Assembly (NCBI GenBank): GCA_009773455.1
Contig: WSXU01000020.1
Coordinates: 59,808-93,593, forward strand
DNA length: 33,786 bases
Reading direction: 5' to 3'
Source of the DNA: Bacteroidota bacterium
GTDB taxonomy: Bacteria > Bacteroidota > Bacteroidia > Bacteroidales > Lentimicrobiaceae
Both the position numbers and the translations under genes were made by a program. Under the pieces are notes generated by a model, which did no database searches, had not been told where the DNA came from, and saw only the letters and a list, made by a program, of their open reading frames with translations. Of the stretch, positions 24,358 through 31,874 are shown piece by piece. Each line of letters opens with the position of its first letter. Position 1 is the first letter of the stretch.

Positions 24358-25101
24358 TTACCATCGTGGACATTCATCTGCTTTGTCGCGTGTTTGTCTG
24401 ACAGGAAACAGGATGTAAACCAGGCCTATTGAAGTAAATGAATACCTGTCGCTGATGCCTGTCGAACCTATCTGAGAATCAAGCAGATCGGTGTTGTGAA
24501 GTCTGTACAGCAATTCTGCTGAAATAACCCAGCGATTACTGATCATGTATCCGGCTCCAATACCCAACGGGAATACAACGGCTGATTTTGCTGATCCTGA
24601 AATTTCCCTGGATGAAGTATACCCGACCGAAGAAAGGTAAGAATTATCAGATTTCCGGTATTTGATTGATCTGTACCTTATTCCCCCGAAAGCCAGTTCA
24701 GCTGTAATATGAAACCTTGAAATCGTTTCAGGCCAGATCAGCCGTGTAATATCAATTGCGGTTCCGGCACTGATTTCACTGAACCTGTTGCTGAAATACA
24801 TGTCCATTGCCGGATTAGAACCTTTCATACCCCCAGAGATCAGGTTTATTTTCAGGTCAAAAACCCTGTTCAGACCTTTACCGGCAATAATTCCCCATGC
24901 AAAATCACTTTCATCCGTGAATTTACTTACCGGGTTGAAATCATGAATACTTAAATCCCCAAAGAATGAAACCATACCAACCTTTGCGCCAACGTACCAC
25001 TGATCCCTGATACGATATGTCTGCGCATTGGCTGCGTGTAACACCATTACAAGATAAGCCAGCGTCAGGATTTTTTTTCCGGTTCTTGATCTATTTACCA
25101 T
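24358..25101 (-). CDS. Outer-membrane beta-barrel protein, PorT/OmpW-like, function unknown
   Basis: A 247-residue exported protein: a signal peptide (1-26, ending HAANAQ), then alternating strands with aromatic girdles typical of 8-10-stranded small barrels. Examples are YVGAKVGMVSFFGDLS near the start and FTSIGLVYILFP near the end. The motif VGAKVGMVSFFGD resembles the opening of PorT/DUF6089-type barrels, but I cannot assign a family. It is convergent with the coiled-coil gene and follows the DUF1684 gene on the same strand after a 76-base gap, so both may be transcribed together. No enzymatic motif is visible. Confidence 0.7.
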   Translation of the reverse strand: MVNRSRTGKKILTLAYLVMVLHAANAQTYRIRDQWYVGAKVGMVSFFGDLSIHDFNPVSKFTDESDFAWGIIAGKGLNRVFDLKINLISGGMKGSNPAMDMYFSNRFSEISAGTAIDITRLIWPETISRFHITAELAFGGIRYRSIKYRKSDNSYLSSVGYTSSREISGSAKSAVVFPLGIGAGYMISNRWVISAELLYRLHNTDLLDSQIGSTGISDRYSFTSIGLVYILFPVRQTRDKADECPRW

Positions 25102-25177
25102 TTGTCTTTAGGAATTCAGAGACTGATTATCAAACAGTGAATCACTACGAATGTTGCCCGACCCTTAAAGATAAGTG

Positions 25178-25807
25178 TTATTCATGATGAAAGTCTTTTA
25201 CCCCTGCAGTAACCCTGATATCCAGATAATTCTCAGCTGGTGGTATCGGGCAGCTGTATTTTTTACTATAGACACAATATGGGTTATATGCCTTGTTGAA
25301 ATCGATCAGAATCTGATTACCTTCGGTTATCCGTGAATCAATATACCTGCCACCACCATAGCTTTCGTTTCCGGAGGTTTGATCGGTAAATGGAATAAAG
25401 AGGTAGTCTTCATATCCGGGCTTTGTCATCAGGCTGATATTCCGGAATACGGTCAGGTTGAACTTTTTCCCGTCTATCGTAAAATATGCTTTTCCATATA
25501 CCAGATAAAGCGGCAATCTTTCAGTGGTCGTCTTCATTTTTATCGTATCCGGATTGGTATAAGGAACCAGGGTGGCATTCAGAACCCATTGAGGATCAAT
25601 ATTGAAGTATTCAAGCTTTTTAAAATCAGATTTGTATTTCGGATCCAGCGGCGAATTGTCTGCTTTTTTAAAGTCCCTGTCATTTTTCTTTCTTTCCTTC
25701 AGGATATTTTTTGAATATTCCCTGCCGGTTAACGCTGTTTGCGAATGAAGATCTGACGAAAAAGCCATCATCAGGAGGAGAAAAAATATGAAAGTTTTTA
25801 AACGCAT
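25178..25807 (-). CDS. DUF1684 domain protein, exported
   Basis: A 209-residue protein with a signal peptide (1-22, ending LHSQ) and a DUF1684 domain (about 50-205). The typical C-terminal features are YGGGRYID, DFNKAYNPYCVY and CPIPPAENYLDIRVTAGVK. Family members are widespread and uncharacterised; a role in the periplasm or outer membrane is inferred from the signal peptide. The gene is divergent from pdxH. A TAACTTTG box on its strand lies 20 bases before the start codon. Confidence 0.87.
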   Translation of the reverse strand: MRLKTFIFFLLLMMAFSSDLHSQTALTGREYSKNILKERKKNDRDFKKADNSPLDPKYKSDFKKLEYFNIDPQWVLNATLVPYTNPDTIKMKTTTERLPLYLVYGKAYFTIDGKKFNLTVFRNISLMTKPGYEDYLFIPFTDQTSGNESYGGGRYIDSRITEGNQILIDFNKAYNPYCVYSKKYSCPIPPAENYLDIRVTAGVKDFHHE

Positions 25808-25826
25808 AACTGCATGTTTGGGATTG

Positions 25827-25834
25827 CAAAGTTA
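25827..25834 (-). promoter_or_regulatory. Putative -7 box of the DUF1684 gene
   Basis: On the minus strand this reads TAACTTTG, matching TAnnTTTG, followed by GCA as in many promoters of the phylum. No spaced TTG was found. Confidence 0.4.
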
Positions 25835-25901
25835 TCAGATTAATCCGTTTTGATAAAATCTGAACAGTTTCCTTTCTGTCTTGTTATGATAAAAAAACAA
25901 T

Positions 25902-26540
25902 ATGAATATCAGAGATCTGAGGCAGGATTACAAAAGGAGTTGTCTGGATGAGGATGATTCGGGAAATGATCCTATAGTATTTTTCCACCAATGGCTAGAT
26001 GAAGCGATAAAGGGGGAGGTTCCTGACCCGACTGCAATGTCGCTTTCCACTGTTTCCTCAGACGGCAGGCCATCATCACGTATGGTTTTGCTGAAAGGCG
26101 TTGAAAATGAGCAATTCGTATTTTATACAAATTACGAAAGCAGGAAAGGAGAACAGCTGAAGGTGAACCCTTATGCTTCGTTGTTGTTTTTCTGGCCACA
26201 ACTTGAACGGCAGGTAAGGATTGAAGGTAAAGCTGAGTTAACGGATAGTCATGAATCTGACAGGTATTTTATGTCGAGGCCATTGGAGAGCAGGCTAAGT
26301 GCACTGGTTTCACCTCAAAGCCGTGTGATTTCGGGCAGGAGTGAACTAGAGATACTTGTTGAACACGCCCGTGCAGAATTCCGTAATAAAGAAATGAGAA
26401 GGCCTGAGCATTGGGGTGGATATGCCCTGATTCCTGAACTGATTGAATTCTGGCAGGGGAGGACGGGCCGTTTACACGACAGGATCAGATACCGCAGGTT
26501 ATCAGGAAGTGAATGGGTAAAAGAGAGACTTGCTCCTTAA
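25902..26540 (+). CDS. pdxH: Pyridoxine/pyridoxamine 5'-phosphate oxidase
   Basis: An FMN-dependent cytoplasmic enzyme that oxidises pyridoxamine or pyridoxine phosphate to pyridoxal phosphate. The 212-residue length is normal. Family landmarks are present: DPTAMSLSTVSSDGRPSSRMVLLKG, given here only as its parts TAMSLSTV and SRMVLLKG, then FYTNYESRKGEQL, FWPQLERQVRIEG and the C-terminal EFWQGRTGRLHDRIRYRR with substrate-contacting arginines. It is divergent from the DUF1684 gene and ends only four bases from the convergent DUF1858 gene, with no terminator between them. Confidence 0.97.
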   Translation: MNIRDLRQDYKRSCLDEDDSGNDPIVFFHQWLDEAIKGEVPDPTAMSLSTVSSDGRPSSRMVLLKGVENEQFVFYTNYESRKGEQLKVNPYASLLFFWPQLERQVRIEGKAELTDSHESDRYFMSRPLESRLSALVSPQSRVISGRSELEILVEHARAEFRNKEMRRPEHWGGYALIPELIEFWQGRTGRLHDRIRYRRLSGSEWVKERLAP

Positions 26541-26544
26541 CCAG

Positions 26545-26772
26545 TTATGTTGAGCCCTTATCCGCTTCTGACTTCAGTTCATGGATCATTTCAGAAATCT
26601 GATCACCGGTGAAATGCTTATCCCTGGCAAGTTCTTCCACAGTGCCCCAAACAGGTTCACCACAAATGATGCAATGCAGATTTCTGGAAGCCAGAAATGC
26701 AACCGAAAACGGATAGGCTGCCACAAGATCGGCAACAAGCATGTCTTCAGTGATTTCAGGCAGAATCATCAC
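26545..26772 (-). CDS. DUF1858 domain protein
   Basis: A 75-residue protein with the DUF1858 pattern: an N-terminal helix ITEDMLVADLVAAYP, a helix to FLASRNLHCIICGEP with a Cys-x-x-Cys pair, and a closing helical segment WGTVEELARDKH. The family often lies beside or within hybrid-cluster or redox proteins and may bind metal or a partner; its role is unproven. Its ATG (26770-26772) directly follows the stop of the DUF4301 gene (26773-26775), so the two are probably translationally coupled. Confidence 0.85.
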   Translation of the reverse strand: MMILPEITEDMLVADLVAAYPFSVAFLASRNLHCIICGEPVWGTVEELARDKHFTGDQISEMIHELKSEADKGST

Positions 26773-28326
26773 TCAGGCAGGTTGGTGTTCTTTTCTGAGA
26801 AGGTCATTTACTGTCTTAACAGGATTGAAAGTTATGATCGGTACTTCCACAAAAACGGTGATCCAGTCAGCCATTGCTCCGTTCCAGAGCCCGGGAAGTT
26901 CCTGTGCTTTCAATTCACGGCCGTCTTTAGATTTTACTGATATAAATCCCGTAGACGGATCAACGAATTCGCGCAGATCAAACTGCTCGTTGTTGAAATC
27001 ACGAACGTAACAGACAAGGTCGACCGGGTTGAAGTGAGTCGATTTACTAAAAATTTCCTTTTGTGCAGAATTTACAAGGTCAATCTGTGAAGATTCAACA
27101 ATCTGGAGTGAAACTTCCCCATCAGTGTTCTTTATCCAGAATGGCCCTCCGCCAGGCTCTCCTTCATTTCTGACCATTCCGCAGATTCTTATTGGCCGGT
27201 TGAGTTTGTTGTACAGGTAGTCGACTTTTTCAATCTGAGTCATCTCCTCGAAATCGGGTCCCGGAATGAGAAAGAGTTTTTCCTTTGAAAAGGAGATGAT
27301 CTTATTCAGATCGTTGTCGGCCAGATTACCATCTTCCAGTTTCTCAAGAAATTCGAATATCTTGTTTCTGAGTTCGATGAGATAACCACCGATGACTCTT
27401 TTGTAACGATAGGTCTGGTCTTTTAACCGGTCGGGGACAATATTATCGATGTTCTTGATAAAGATGATCTCACCTTCACGGTCGTTCAGGTTCTCTATCA
27501 AAGCACCATGTCCGCCCGGACGGAATACAATGCTTTCATCTTCATTCCTGAAAGGTTTGTTCTTAGAATCAACAGCTATGGTATCTGTTGAAGATTTCTG
27601 AATTGAAAAAGTAAGTTCATAGATTACATCGAATAGTTCTTCATATTTATCCTTCACCTTGTTGATCTCTTCGATGAACCTGTCGGCATGTTCAGGGGAT
27701 ACCGTAAAGTGAACGGCAACCCTTCCATCGCTGTTCTGTCCATAATTTGCTCCTTCGACCAGGTGTTCCTCCATGGCCAGTCGCGGGCCATCGCTGTAAC
27801 TGTGGAACTTCAACATGGCTTTAGGGAGGGCTGCATAACCAAGTCCTTTATCTTCGAGTAAAAAATCAATGATGCTGTTGTAATCTTTTTCGCTGAGGCA
27901 GGTTTCAATGTTTAAACCATTTACTTCCATAACTTTTCTCAGATCATCGAAAAAAGCAAATTTTCGAATGTTTGTAAAGAAATTATAAGCTGAGTTGAAA
28001 CCCTTGTCATTCTCCAGCAGATCTGCTGCATCAGCCTTAACACCATATTTTTCCCTGAATTCAAAAAGGGTTTTGAACATTCGGCTGGCTGCTCCGGATG
28101 CCGGTACAAACTTCAGAATTTCAAAATCTTCAAAATTCTTATCGTAAAAGAGCATTAGTTTATCGGCATCAGCATCTGAAAATGTTTTTAGGCCGTTATT
28201 TATGGTTGCCGGAGCAATAAGTTCAACAAAAGGGAAACCGGTTTTGAAATTATCTATCTGCTGTTCAATGACTTTGACATCGATTCCTTTTGCCTGAAAT
28301 TGCCGGAGGTCGTTTTGTGTGAACAT
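26773..28326 (-). CDS. DUF4301 family protein
   Basis: A 517-residue soluble protein, recognisable as DUF4301 from FVPASGAASRMFK (about 75-87), GPRLAMEEHLVEGANYG, VHFTVSPEH, the segment FRPGGHGALIENLND and RICGMVRNEGEPGGGPFW. The glycine-rich GAASRMFK resembles the nucleotide-binding start of sugar nucleotidyltransferases, and HGALIENL fits such a fold, so a nucleotidyltransferase-like activity is plausible but unshown. There is no signal peptide. It heads a two-gene unit with the DUF1858 gene. A TATTTTTG box on its strand lies 61 bases upstream. The gap from 28327 to 28497 holds only that box and a small TTGCCC/GGGCAA hairpin. Confidence 0.85.
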   Translation of the reverse strand: MFTQNDLRQFQAKGIDVKVIEQQIDNFKTGFPFVELIAPATINNGLKTFSDADADKLMLFYDKNFEDFEILKFVPASGAASRMFKTLFEFREKYGVKADAADLLENDKGFNSAYNFFTNIRKFAFFDDLRKVMEVNGLNIETCLSEKDYNSIIDFLLEDKGLGYAALPKAMLKFHSYSDGPRLAMEEHLVEGANYGQNSDGRVAVHFTVSPEHADRFIEEINKVKDKYEELFDVIYELTFSIQKSSTDTIAVDSKNKPFRNEDESIVFRPGGHGALIENLNDREGEIIFIKNIDNIVPDRLKDQTYRYKRVIGGYLIELRNKIFEFLEKLEDGNLADNDLNKIISFSKEKLFLIPGPDFEEMTQIEKVDYLYNKLNRPIRICGMVRNEGEPGGGPFWIKNTDGEVSLQIVESSQIDLVNSAQKEIFSKSTHFNPVDLVCYVRDFNNEQFDLREFVDPSTGFISVKSKDGRELKAQELPGLWNGAMADWITVFVEVPIITFNPVKTVNDLLRKEHQPA

Positions 28327-28387
28327 AATAGCGTTGTTTATATGTTTTTATATCTGGAATATTTGCCAGACGATGAGCATCTTGCAA

Positions 28388-28395
28388 CAAAAATA
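28388..28395 (-). promoter_or_regulatory. Putative -7 box of the DUF4301 gene
   Basis: On the minus strand this reads TATTTTTG, matching TAnnTTTG, 61 bases before the start at 28326. There is no exact TTG at the -33 distance. Confidence 0.35.
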
Positions 28396-28497
28396 GATAA
28401 TTCAGGCTTAAAAACCTAAAAGGACGTAAACCATTGCCCCTTTTCGGGCAAGAGATTCCCGGCAGTTTATTGAATGAATCCCTCCTGATGGTTAACC

Positions 28498-29454
28498 TCA
28501 GTTTGAGTAACCAACCAGATAAACGGTGTAAACAACATAGAGAAATAAGAAGATTGTTCCTTCCAGGCGGCTGATCTTTCGTCCCTTACCGGTGAAAACA
28601 AAAAGAAACATCAACAAACCTGCAATGAAAGCCACAATGACATCAACATTTGAATTGATTGAAAATGGGAGAGGTCTGATAACTGCACTGGCTCCCAGGA
28701 TGAAAAATACATTGAAGATATTTGAGCCGACAACATTCCCAATGGCAATATCGCTGTTTTTCTTTAATGCGGCGGTTATGCTCGTTGCCAGTTCAGGAAG
28801 TGATGTTCCGGCAGCAACAACAGTGAGACCAATAACTGACTCTGTCATTCCAAACCGCAGTGCAATCTCCACAGCTCCCATAACTAAAAACCGGCCACCG
28901 AAAAACAGTCCGGCAAGACCAACAATGATAAACATGACGGATTTTGGAATTGACATACTTATTTTTTCAACTTCCATCAGTGGCCCTGATTGTTTTGCCA
29001 GTATAAATGTATAAGCCATGAAGATGGAGAAGAATCCAAGCAATACAAGCCCGTCAACTCTTGAAATAACATTTTTCTCATACCCGTCAATCAATACGTC
29101 ATTGGCAATTATGGCAACAATCAGAATTGCCAGAATACTAAATGGAATTTCTTTCCAAACAGTATTGTTCTTTACAGTGACAGGTAAAAACAGCGATGTG
29201 ATACCCAAAATCGCCAATATATTGAAAATGTTACTTCCCAGAATATTTCCAATGGCAATATCAGTATTCCCTTTAAAAGAGGCTATCAGGTTTACAACCA
29301 GTTCAGGTGATGAAGTTCCGAAGGCTACCACAGTAAGTCCAATGACAATATCTGAAATTTTCAGCTTACGTGCCAGAGAAGAAGCACCATCGACAAGCCA
29401 GTTTGAGCCAAAGATCAGCATAACGAGACCTCCGGACAAAAGAAGATAGCTCAT
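28498..29454 (-). CDS. Calcium/sodium antiporter of the CaCA (YrbG-like) family
   Basis: A 318-residue inner-membrane exchanger with about ten membrane helices. The two inverted alpha-repeats are plain: TVVAFGTSSPELVVN with GNILGSNIFN in the first half, and TVVAAGTSLPELATS with GNVVGSNIFN in the second. Their acidic residues bind the cations. The length matches the family (about 320). It exchanges sodium (or protons) for calcium. The start lies 12 bases from the end of the DUF2490 gene, so it probably belongs to the same transcript as the DUF2490 and PepSY-like genes. Confidence 0.93.
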   Translation of the reverse strand: MSYLLLSGGLVMLIFGSNWLVDGASSLARKLKISDIVIGLTVVAFGTSSPELVVNLIASFKGNTDIAIGNILGSNIFNILAILGITSLFLPVTVKNNTVWKEIPFSILAILIVAIIANDVLIDGYEKNVISRVDGLVLLGFFSIFMAYTFILAKQSGPLMEVEKISMSIPKSVMFIIVGLAGLFFGGRFLVMGAVEIALRFGMTESVIGLTVVAAGTSLPELATSITAALKKNSDIAIGNVVGSNIFNVFFILGASAVIRPLPFSINSNVDVIVAFIAGLLMFLFVFTGKGRKISRLEGTIFLFLYVVYTVYLVGYSN

Positions 29455-29466
29455 AGTATATAAGAG

Positions 29467-30225
29467 TTAGATATTTTTTCTAAATACACTGGTCTGAATC
29501 AGGAGGTTGGCCTGAAAATGAAAATAATTGTTCTTTTCATTATCACCATTACGGATTTGCATCTGCCATACTGGTCCGAATTCGAGCCTGCTTTTTTTTG
29601 AGATCCGGTAGCCCACCAAGGCTGAAATCCAGTTCTCTGAAAAGATTGCCGGGCGAGGTTTATTCAGGCTGAAATAGGCCTCATTCAGCATACTCACATA
29701 AAACTCCCGGACATCTGTTTTCTCACCCTGCAATGGGATCTCTAACCCTGCCTGGTATCGCAATCTCCATCTGAGAGGTTCTGCTTGTCCGTTTCGCGAA
29801 ATCAGGCGTTGTTCAATCCTTAGCCTGTTGCGAAACCTGAGGTGGTCAATCCGACTGATTACGGAAATCTGCTGCCAGAATCGGTTTTCGGTAAAGGCTG
29901 AACTACGGCCAGGCTCTGAGACTCTGAAATACCATGCAACAGCATAATGTATATGCTGGTTGTATTTATATACTCCCCCTGTTTGAAAATCAAAATAATT
30001 GAAGGCTGCCGGGAAGTATATGCCATCATATTGCCTTCCAAAGGTATTGTATTGAATGTAAGAACTCAGATTGACTTCCAGTTTTTCTGAAACAGGCGCA
30101 GAAACCGATATGCCCGGAAACAGCGAGTAAAAATATCGTGTCTGGGAAATCCCATGAAACGATAGTAAAATCAAGGAAACGAAAATCAATAACAGCCTTA
30201 TAGGCAAACTCATTTTAAAATTCAT
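29467..30225 (-). CDS. DUF2490 outer-membrane barrel-like protein
   Basis: About 252 residues from the ATG at 30225. The frame opens further up to 30294, but the extra residues overlap the preceding gene and would put a polar stretch before the signal peptide. An ATG at 30213, one base after the preceding stop, is nearly as likely. A signal peptide ends near FHGISQ. The rest is a set of amphipathic strands in the DUF2490 pattern (WYFRVSEPG, RLRIEQRLISRNG, WRLRYQAGLEIPL, RLEFGPVWQ), which suggests an outer-membrane barrel. The function is unknown. It is tightly packed between the PepSY-like and antiporter genes. Confidence 0.8.
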   Translation of the reverse strand: MNFKMSLPIRLLLIFVSLILLSFHGISQTRYFYSLFPGISVSAPVSEKLEVNLSSYIQYNTFGRQYDGIYFPAAFNYFDFQTGGVYKYNQHIHYAVAWYFRVSEPGRSSAFTENRFWQQISVISRIDHLRFRNRLRIEQRLISRNGQAEPLRWRLRYQAGLEIPLQGEKTDVREFYVSMLNEAYFSLNKPRPAIFSENWISALVGYRISKKSRLEFGPVWQMQIRNGDNEKNNYFHFQANLLIQTSVFRKNI

Positions 30226-30751
30226 TGGAGTATGATTCAATGAGTATGACTTCATGCATGATGTATTTCCCATCCGCATCGAACAAAAATTCAAATAGTT
30301 CAGTTTTTCCCCGGGTTTTTCCTTTTATTTCGATTTCATAACGCAGGCCTGCCAGGGAAGTTTGTTCCTGAATCCTGATCATTTTAAATTCATCATATTC
30401 AAAACCAGACCTAAGGTTGGCAAAAATATTATTTTTTACATCAGGCAATAATTCATCTTCACTAATCTCCTTTTCGGAATCAAGCCATTGGCCATTGTCA
30501 TAGAACTTTACACTGAATTTCCGGAGTTCATATCTGAATTTAGCTTCGTAGGTATCACCGGAATTCCCTGTTTCGATGTAAAGCTTCTGGTGAGTCCGTT
30601 CGGCAAATGCCGAATCAAGGAAGTTCATTGAGGTCGTTGGGAATTTTTCCGAAGAGATTCTCCTTTCCCTCTCCACTTTCTGTGCATATGTATCAGAACT
30701 GAAAGCGCTCAGCAGCAGGATGATGATTGAGCAATATAAGTTTTTATTCAT
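30215..30751 (-). CDS. PepSY-like (DUF2874) exported protein
   Basis: A 178-residue protein with a signal peptide (1-23, ending DTYAQ). Two beta-rich segments resemble PepSY-like repeats: FLDSAF...YEAKFRYELRKFSVKFYDNGQW (about 44-90) and FEYDEFKMIRIQEQ...YEIEIKGK...LFEFLFDADGKY (about 117-165). Such proteins are periplasmic and uncharacterised. It is the first gene of a close-packed minus-strand cluster and its stop touches the start region of the DUF2490 gene. No clear promoter box was found in the 110 bases upstream. Confidence 0.75.
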   Translation of the reverse strand: MNKNLYCSIIILLLSAFSSDTYAQKVERERRISSEKFPTTSMNFLDSAFAERTHQKLYIETGNSGDTYEAKFRYELRKFSVKFYDNGQWLDSEKEISEDELLPDVKNNIFANLRSGFEYDEFKMIRIQEQTSLAGLRYEIEIKGKTRGKTELFEFLFDADGKYIMHEVILIESYSNEF

Positions 30752-30861
30752 ACAGATCCGGTTATGTCAGATTAAAACATCTGAGATTATCGAAAGTTCG
30801 GTCAAACCTTACTGGTCATATATCTTTTTACAGCATTGTAATGGTTTAAATAAATCCGGAA

Positions 30862-31404
30862 TCAGCTCTGCAGGTAAGCGATTACGTCTGAAAGGTTAAA
30901 ATCCCGGGCACCATCCATCAGCAATGGATTGGCAATATCTGCCGGTATTTGGCCATAAATAAGATATCCGTCCCAGATATGGCTGATGTACCATTCAGGT
31001 TCGCGGCCCCACCGCAGGTCAGCGCGCTTTCTCCGGATAAATTCATCACGGCCGAGGGTAATAAAAATAGTTTTATTGTAAAATGTGTTGATTTCTTTAT
31101 TGTGAAAGGCGAACAGGCCTTCAACGATCACTGTTTTCCCTGATTTGATTCCGGAATCAATTGCCTGTCTGAATGATACCCAATCAATGGCTTCAGGCCT
31201 TTCCCAGTCGATGTGATCATTTATTCTGGGAATATCCTTTTCATCGGGTATAAAAGTGTCCTGATGTATAACCAAGGAATCCAGGATCGCTGTATTCAGG
31301 TGGTTCGAAAGAAAGGTTTTTCCTGACCTGCTTACACCTCCGATTCCGATACAAGCCGGTTTTATAAGCTTAATTTCCGGTTTTACCCATGGTATTTCTG
31401 ACAT
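30862..31404 (-). CDS. P-loop kinase similar to nicotinamide riboside / uridine kinases
   Basis: A 180-residue nucleoside-kinase-type P-loop protein. The Walker A motif GVSRSGKT lies at 23-30, followed by LVIHQDTFIP (the catalytic aspartate position) and a long DHIDWERPEAIDW segment. Later features are TVIVEGLFAFHN and FIRRKRADLRWG, an arginine-rich lid. The C-terminal WYISHIWDGYLIYGQ recalls the nicotinamide riboside kinase family (HVWPxYLKY), so NAD salvage is a reasonable guess. Uridine kinase is the alternative. The start at 31404 is chosen over the upstream TTG at 31434 because AGGGA stands six bases before it and the -7 box overlaps the TTG. Confidence 0.75.
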   Translation of the reverse strand: MSEIPWVKPEIKLIKPACIGIGGVSRSGKTFLSNHLNTAILDSLVIHQDTFIPDEKDIPRINDHIDWERPEAIDWVSFRQAIDSGIKSGKTVIVEGLFAFHNKEINTFYNKTIFITLGRDEFIRRKRADLRWGREPEWYISHIWDGYLIYGQIPADIANPLLMDGARDFNLSDVIAYLQS

Positions 31405-31431
31405 TAATTCCCTGCGATTTAAATTGTTAGG

Positions 31432-31462
31432 CAAACTTAGGATTTATAGGCTGTTCAACCAA
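31432..31462 (-). promoter_or_regulatory. Bacteroidota promoter of the P-loop kinase gene
   Basis: On the minus strand, TTG (31460-31462) is followed after 20 bases by TAAGTTTG (31432-31439), matching both elements of the phylum's consensus. It places the transcript start near 31425, 20 bases before the ATG at 31404. Confidence 0.7.
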
Positions 31463-31481
31463 CAAAAAAAATAAATAAACT

Positions 31482-31495
31482 CTTGTCCATACAAG
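31482..31495. repeat. Small palindrome overlapping the tRNA promoter -33 element
   Basis: CTTGT (31482-31486) and ACAAG (31491-31495) are inverted around CCAT. The left arm contains the TTG of the tRNA promoter. It may be chance. Confidence 0.3.
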
Positions 31496-31514
31496 AAAAA
31501 TATTTTTACCTTTG
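31483..31514 (+). promoter_or_regulatory. Bacteroidota promoter of the tRNA-Leu genes
   Basis: TTG (31483-31485) is followed after 21 bases by TACCTTTG (31507-31514), 11 bases before the first base of tRNA-Leu(GAG). The box is a typical TAnnTTTG. Confidence 0.7.
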
Positions 31515-31525
31515 CGCACTCAATT

Positions 31526-31609
31526 GCCCAGGTGGTGAAATTGGTAGACACGCCAGCTTGAGGGGCTGGTGTCCTTAAGGATGTGCAAGTTCGAGTCTTG
31601 TCCTGGGCA
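31526..31609 (+). tRNA. tRNA-Leu (anticodon GAG)
   Basis: An 84-base cloverleaf. Acceptor arms are GCCCAGG (31526-31532) and CCTGGGC (31602-31608) with discriminator A. The anticodon stem CCAGC/GCTGG encloses the loop TTGAGGG with anticodon GAG. The long variable arm and the D-loop GGTAGACAC are typical of leucine tRNA. CCA is not encoded. It reads CUC and CUU codons. Confidence 0.97.
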
Positions 31610-31634
31610 CTTTAAAATCCGAAAAAGATCGGTG

Positions 31635-31658
31635 GCAGTCGGAAGACTGCATTTTTTT
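31635..31658 (+). terminator. Hairpin with T-run between the two tRNA-Leu genes
   Basis: GCAGTC (31635-31640), loop GGAA and GACTGC (31645-31650) are followed by ATTTTTTT. This is a compact intrinsic terminator form, 26 bases after the first tRNA and 16 bases before the second. It may partly stop transcription or be a processing hairpin. Confidence 0.7.
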
Positions 31659-31673
31659 GAAATGAGAGTTCTC

Positions 31674-31757
31674 GCCCGGATGGCGGAATTGGTAGACGCG
31701 CTAGTTTCAGGGACTAGTATACTTAAGTATGTGCAGGTTCGAGTCCTGTTCCGGGCA
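31674..31757 (+). tRNA. tRNA-Leu (anticodon CAG)
   Basis: An 84-base cloverleaf. Acceptor arms are GCCCGGA (31674-31680) and TCCGGGC (31750-31756) with discriminator A. The anticodon stem CTAGT/ACTAG encloses TTCAGGG with anticodon CAG. A long variable arm is present. CCA is not encoded. It reads CUG. No good TAnnTTTG box lies in front, so it probably depends on readthrough from the first tRNA. Confidence 0.97.
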
Positions 31758-31760
31758 CTT

Positions 31761-31796
31761 AAACCCCTTACAATTTATGTTGTAAGGGGTTTTTGT
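31761..31796 (+). terminator. Terminator after the tRNA-Leu pair
   Basis: AAACCCCTTACAA (31761-31773) and TTGTAAGGGGTTT (31780-31792) form a perfect 13-bp stem with a 6-base loop, followed by more T. It lies three bases after the second tRNA. Confidence 0.92.
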
Positions 31797-31874
31797 TTTT
31801 CAGTAAATCAGCGATGGATGTGTTCTCCAGTGTGAATGATTGTGATTTCACCGACATAGTTTACAAGACTTGAC

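Noticed and set aside
31569-31835. 88-residue frame across the tRNA-Leu genes
   Set aside because: It overlaps both tRNAs and a terminator and has no protein-like features.
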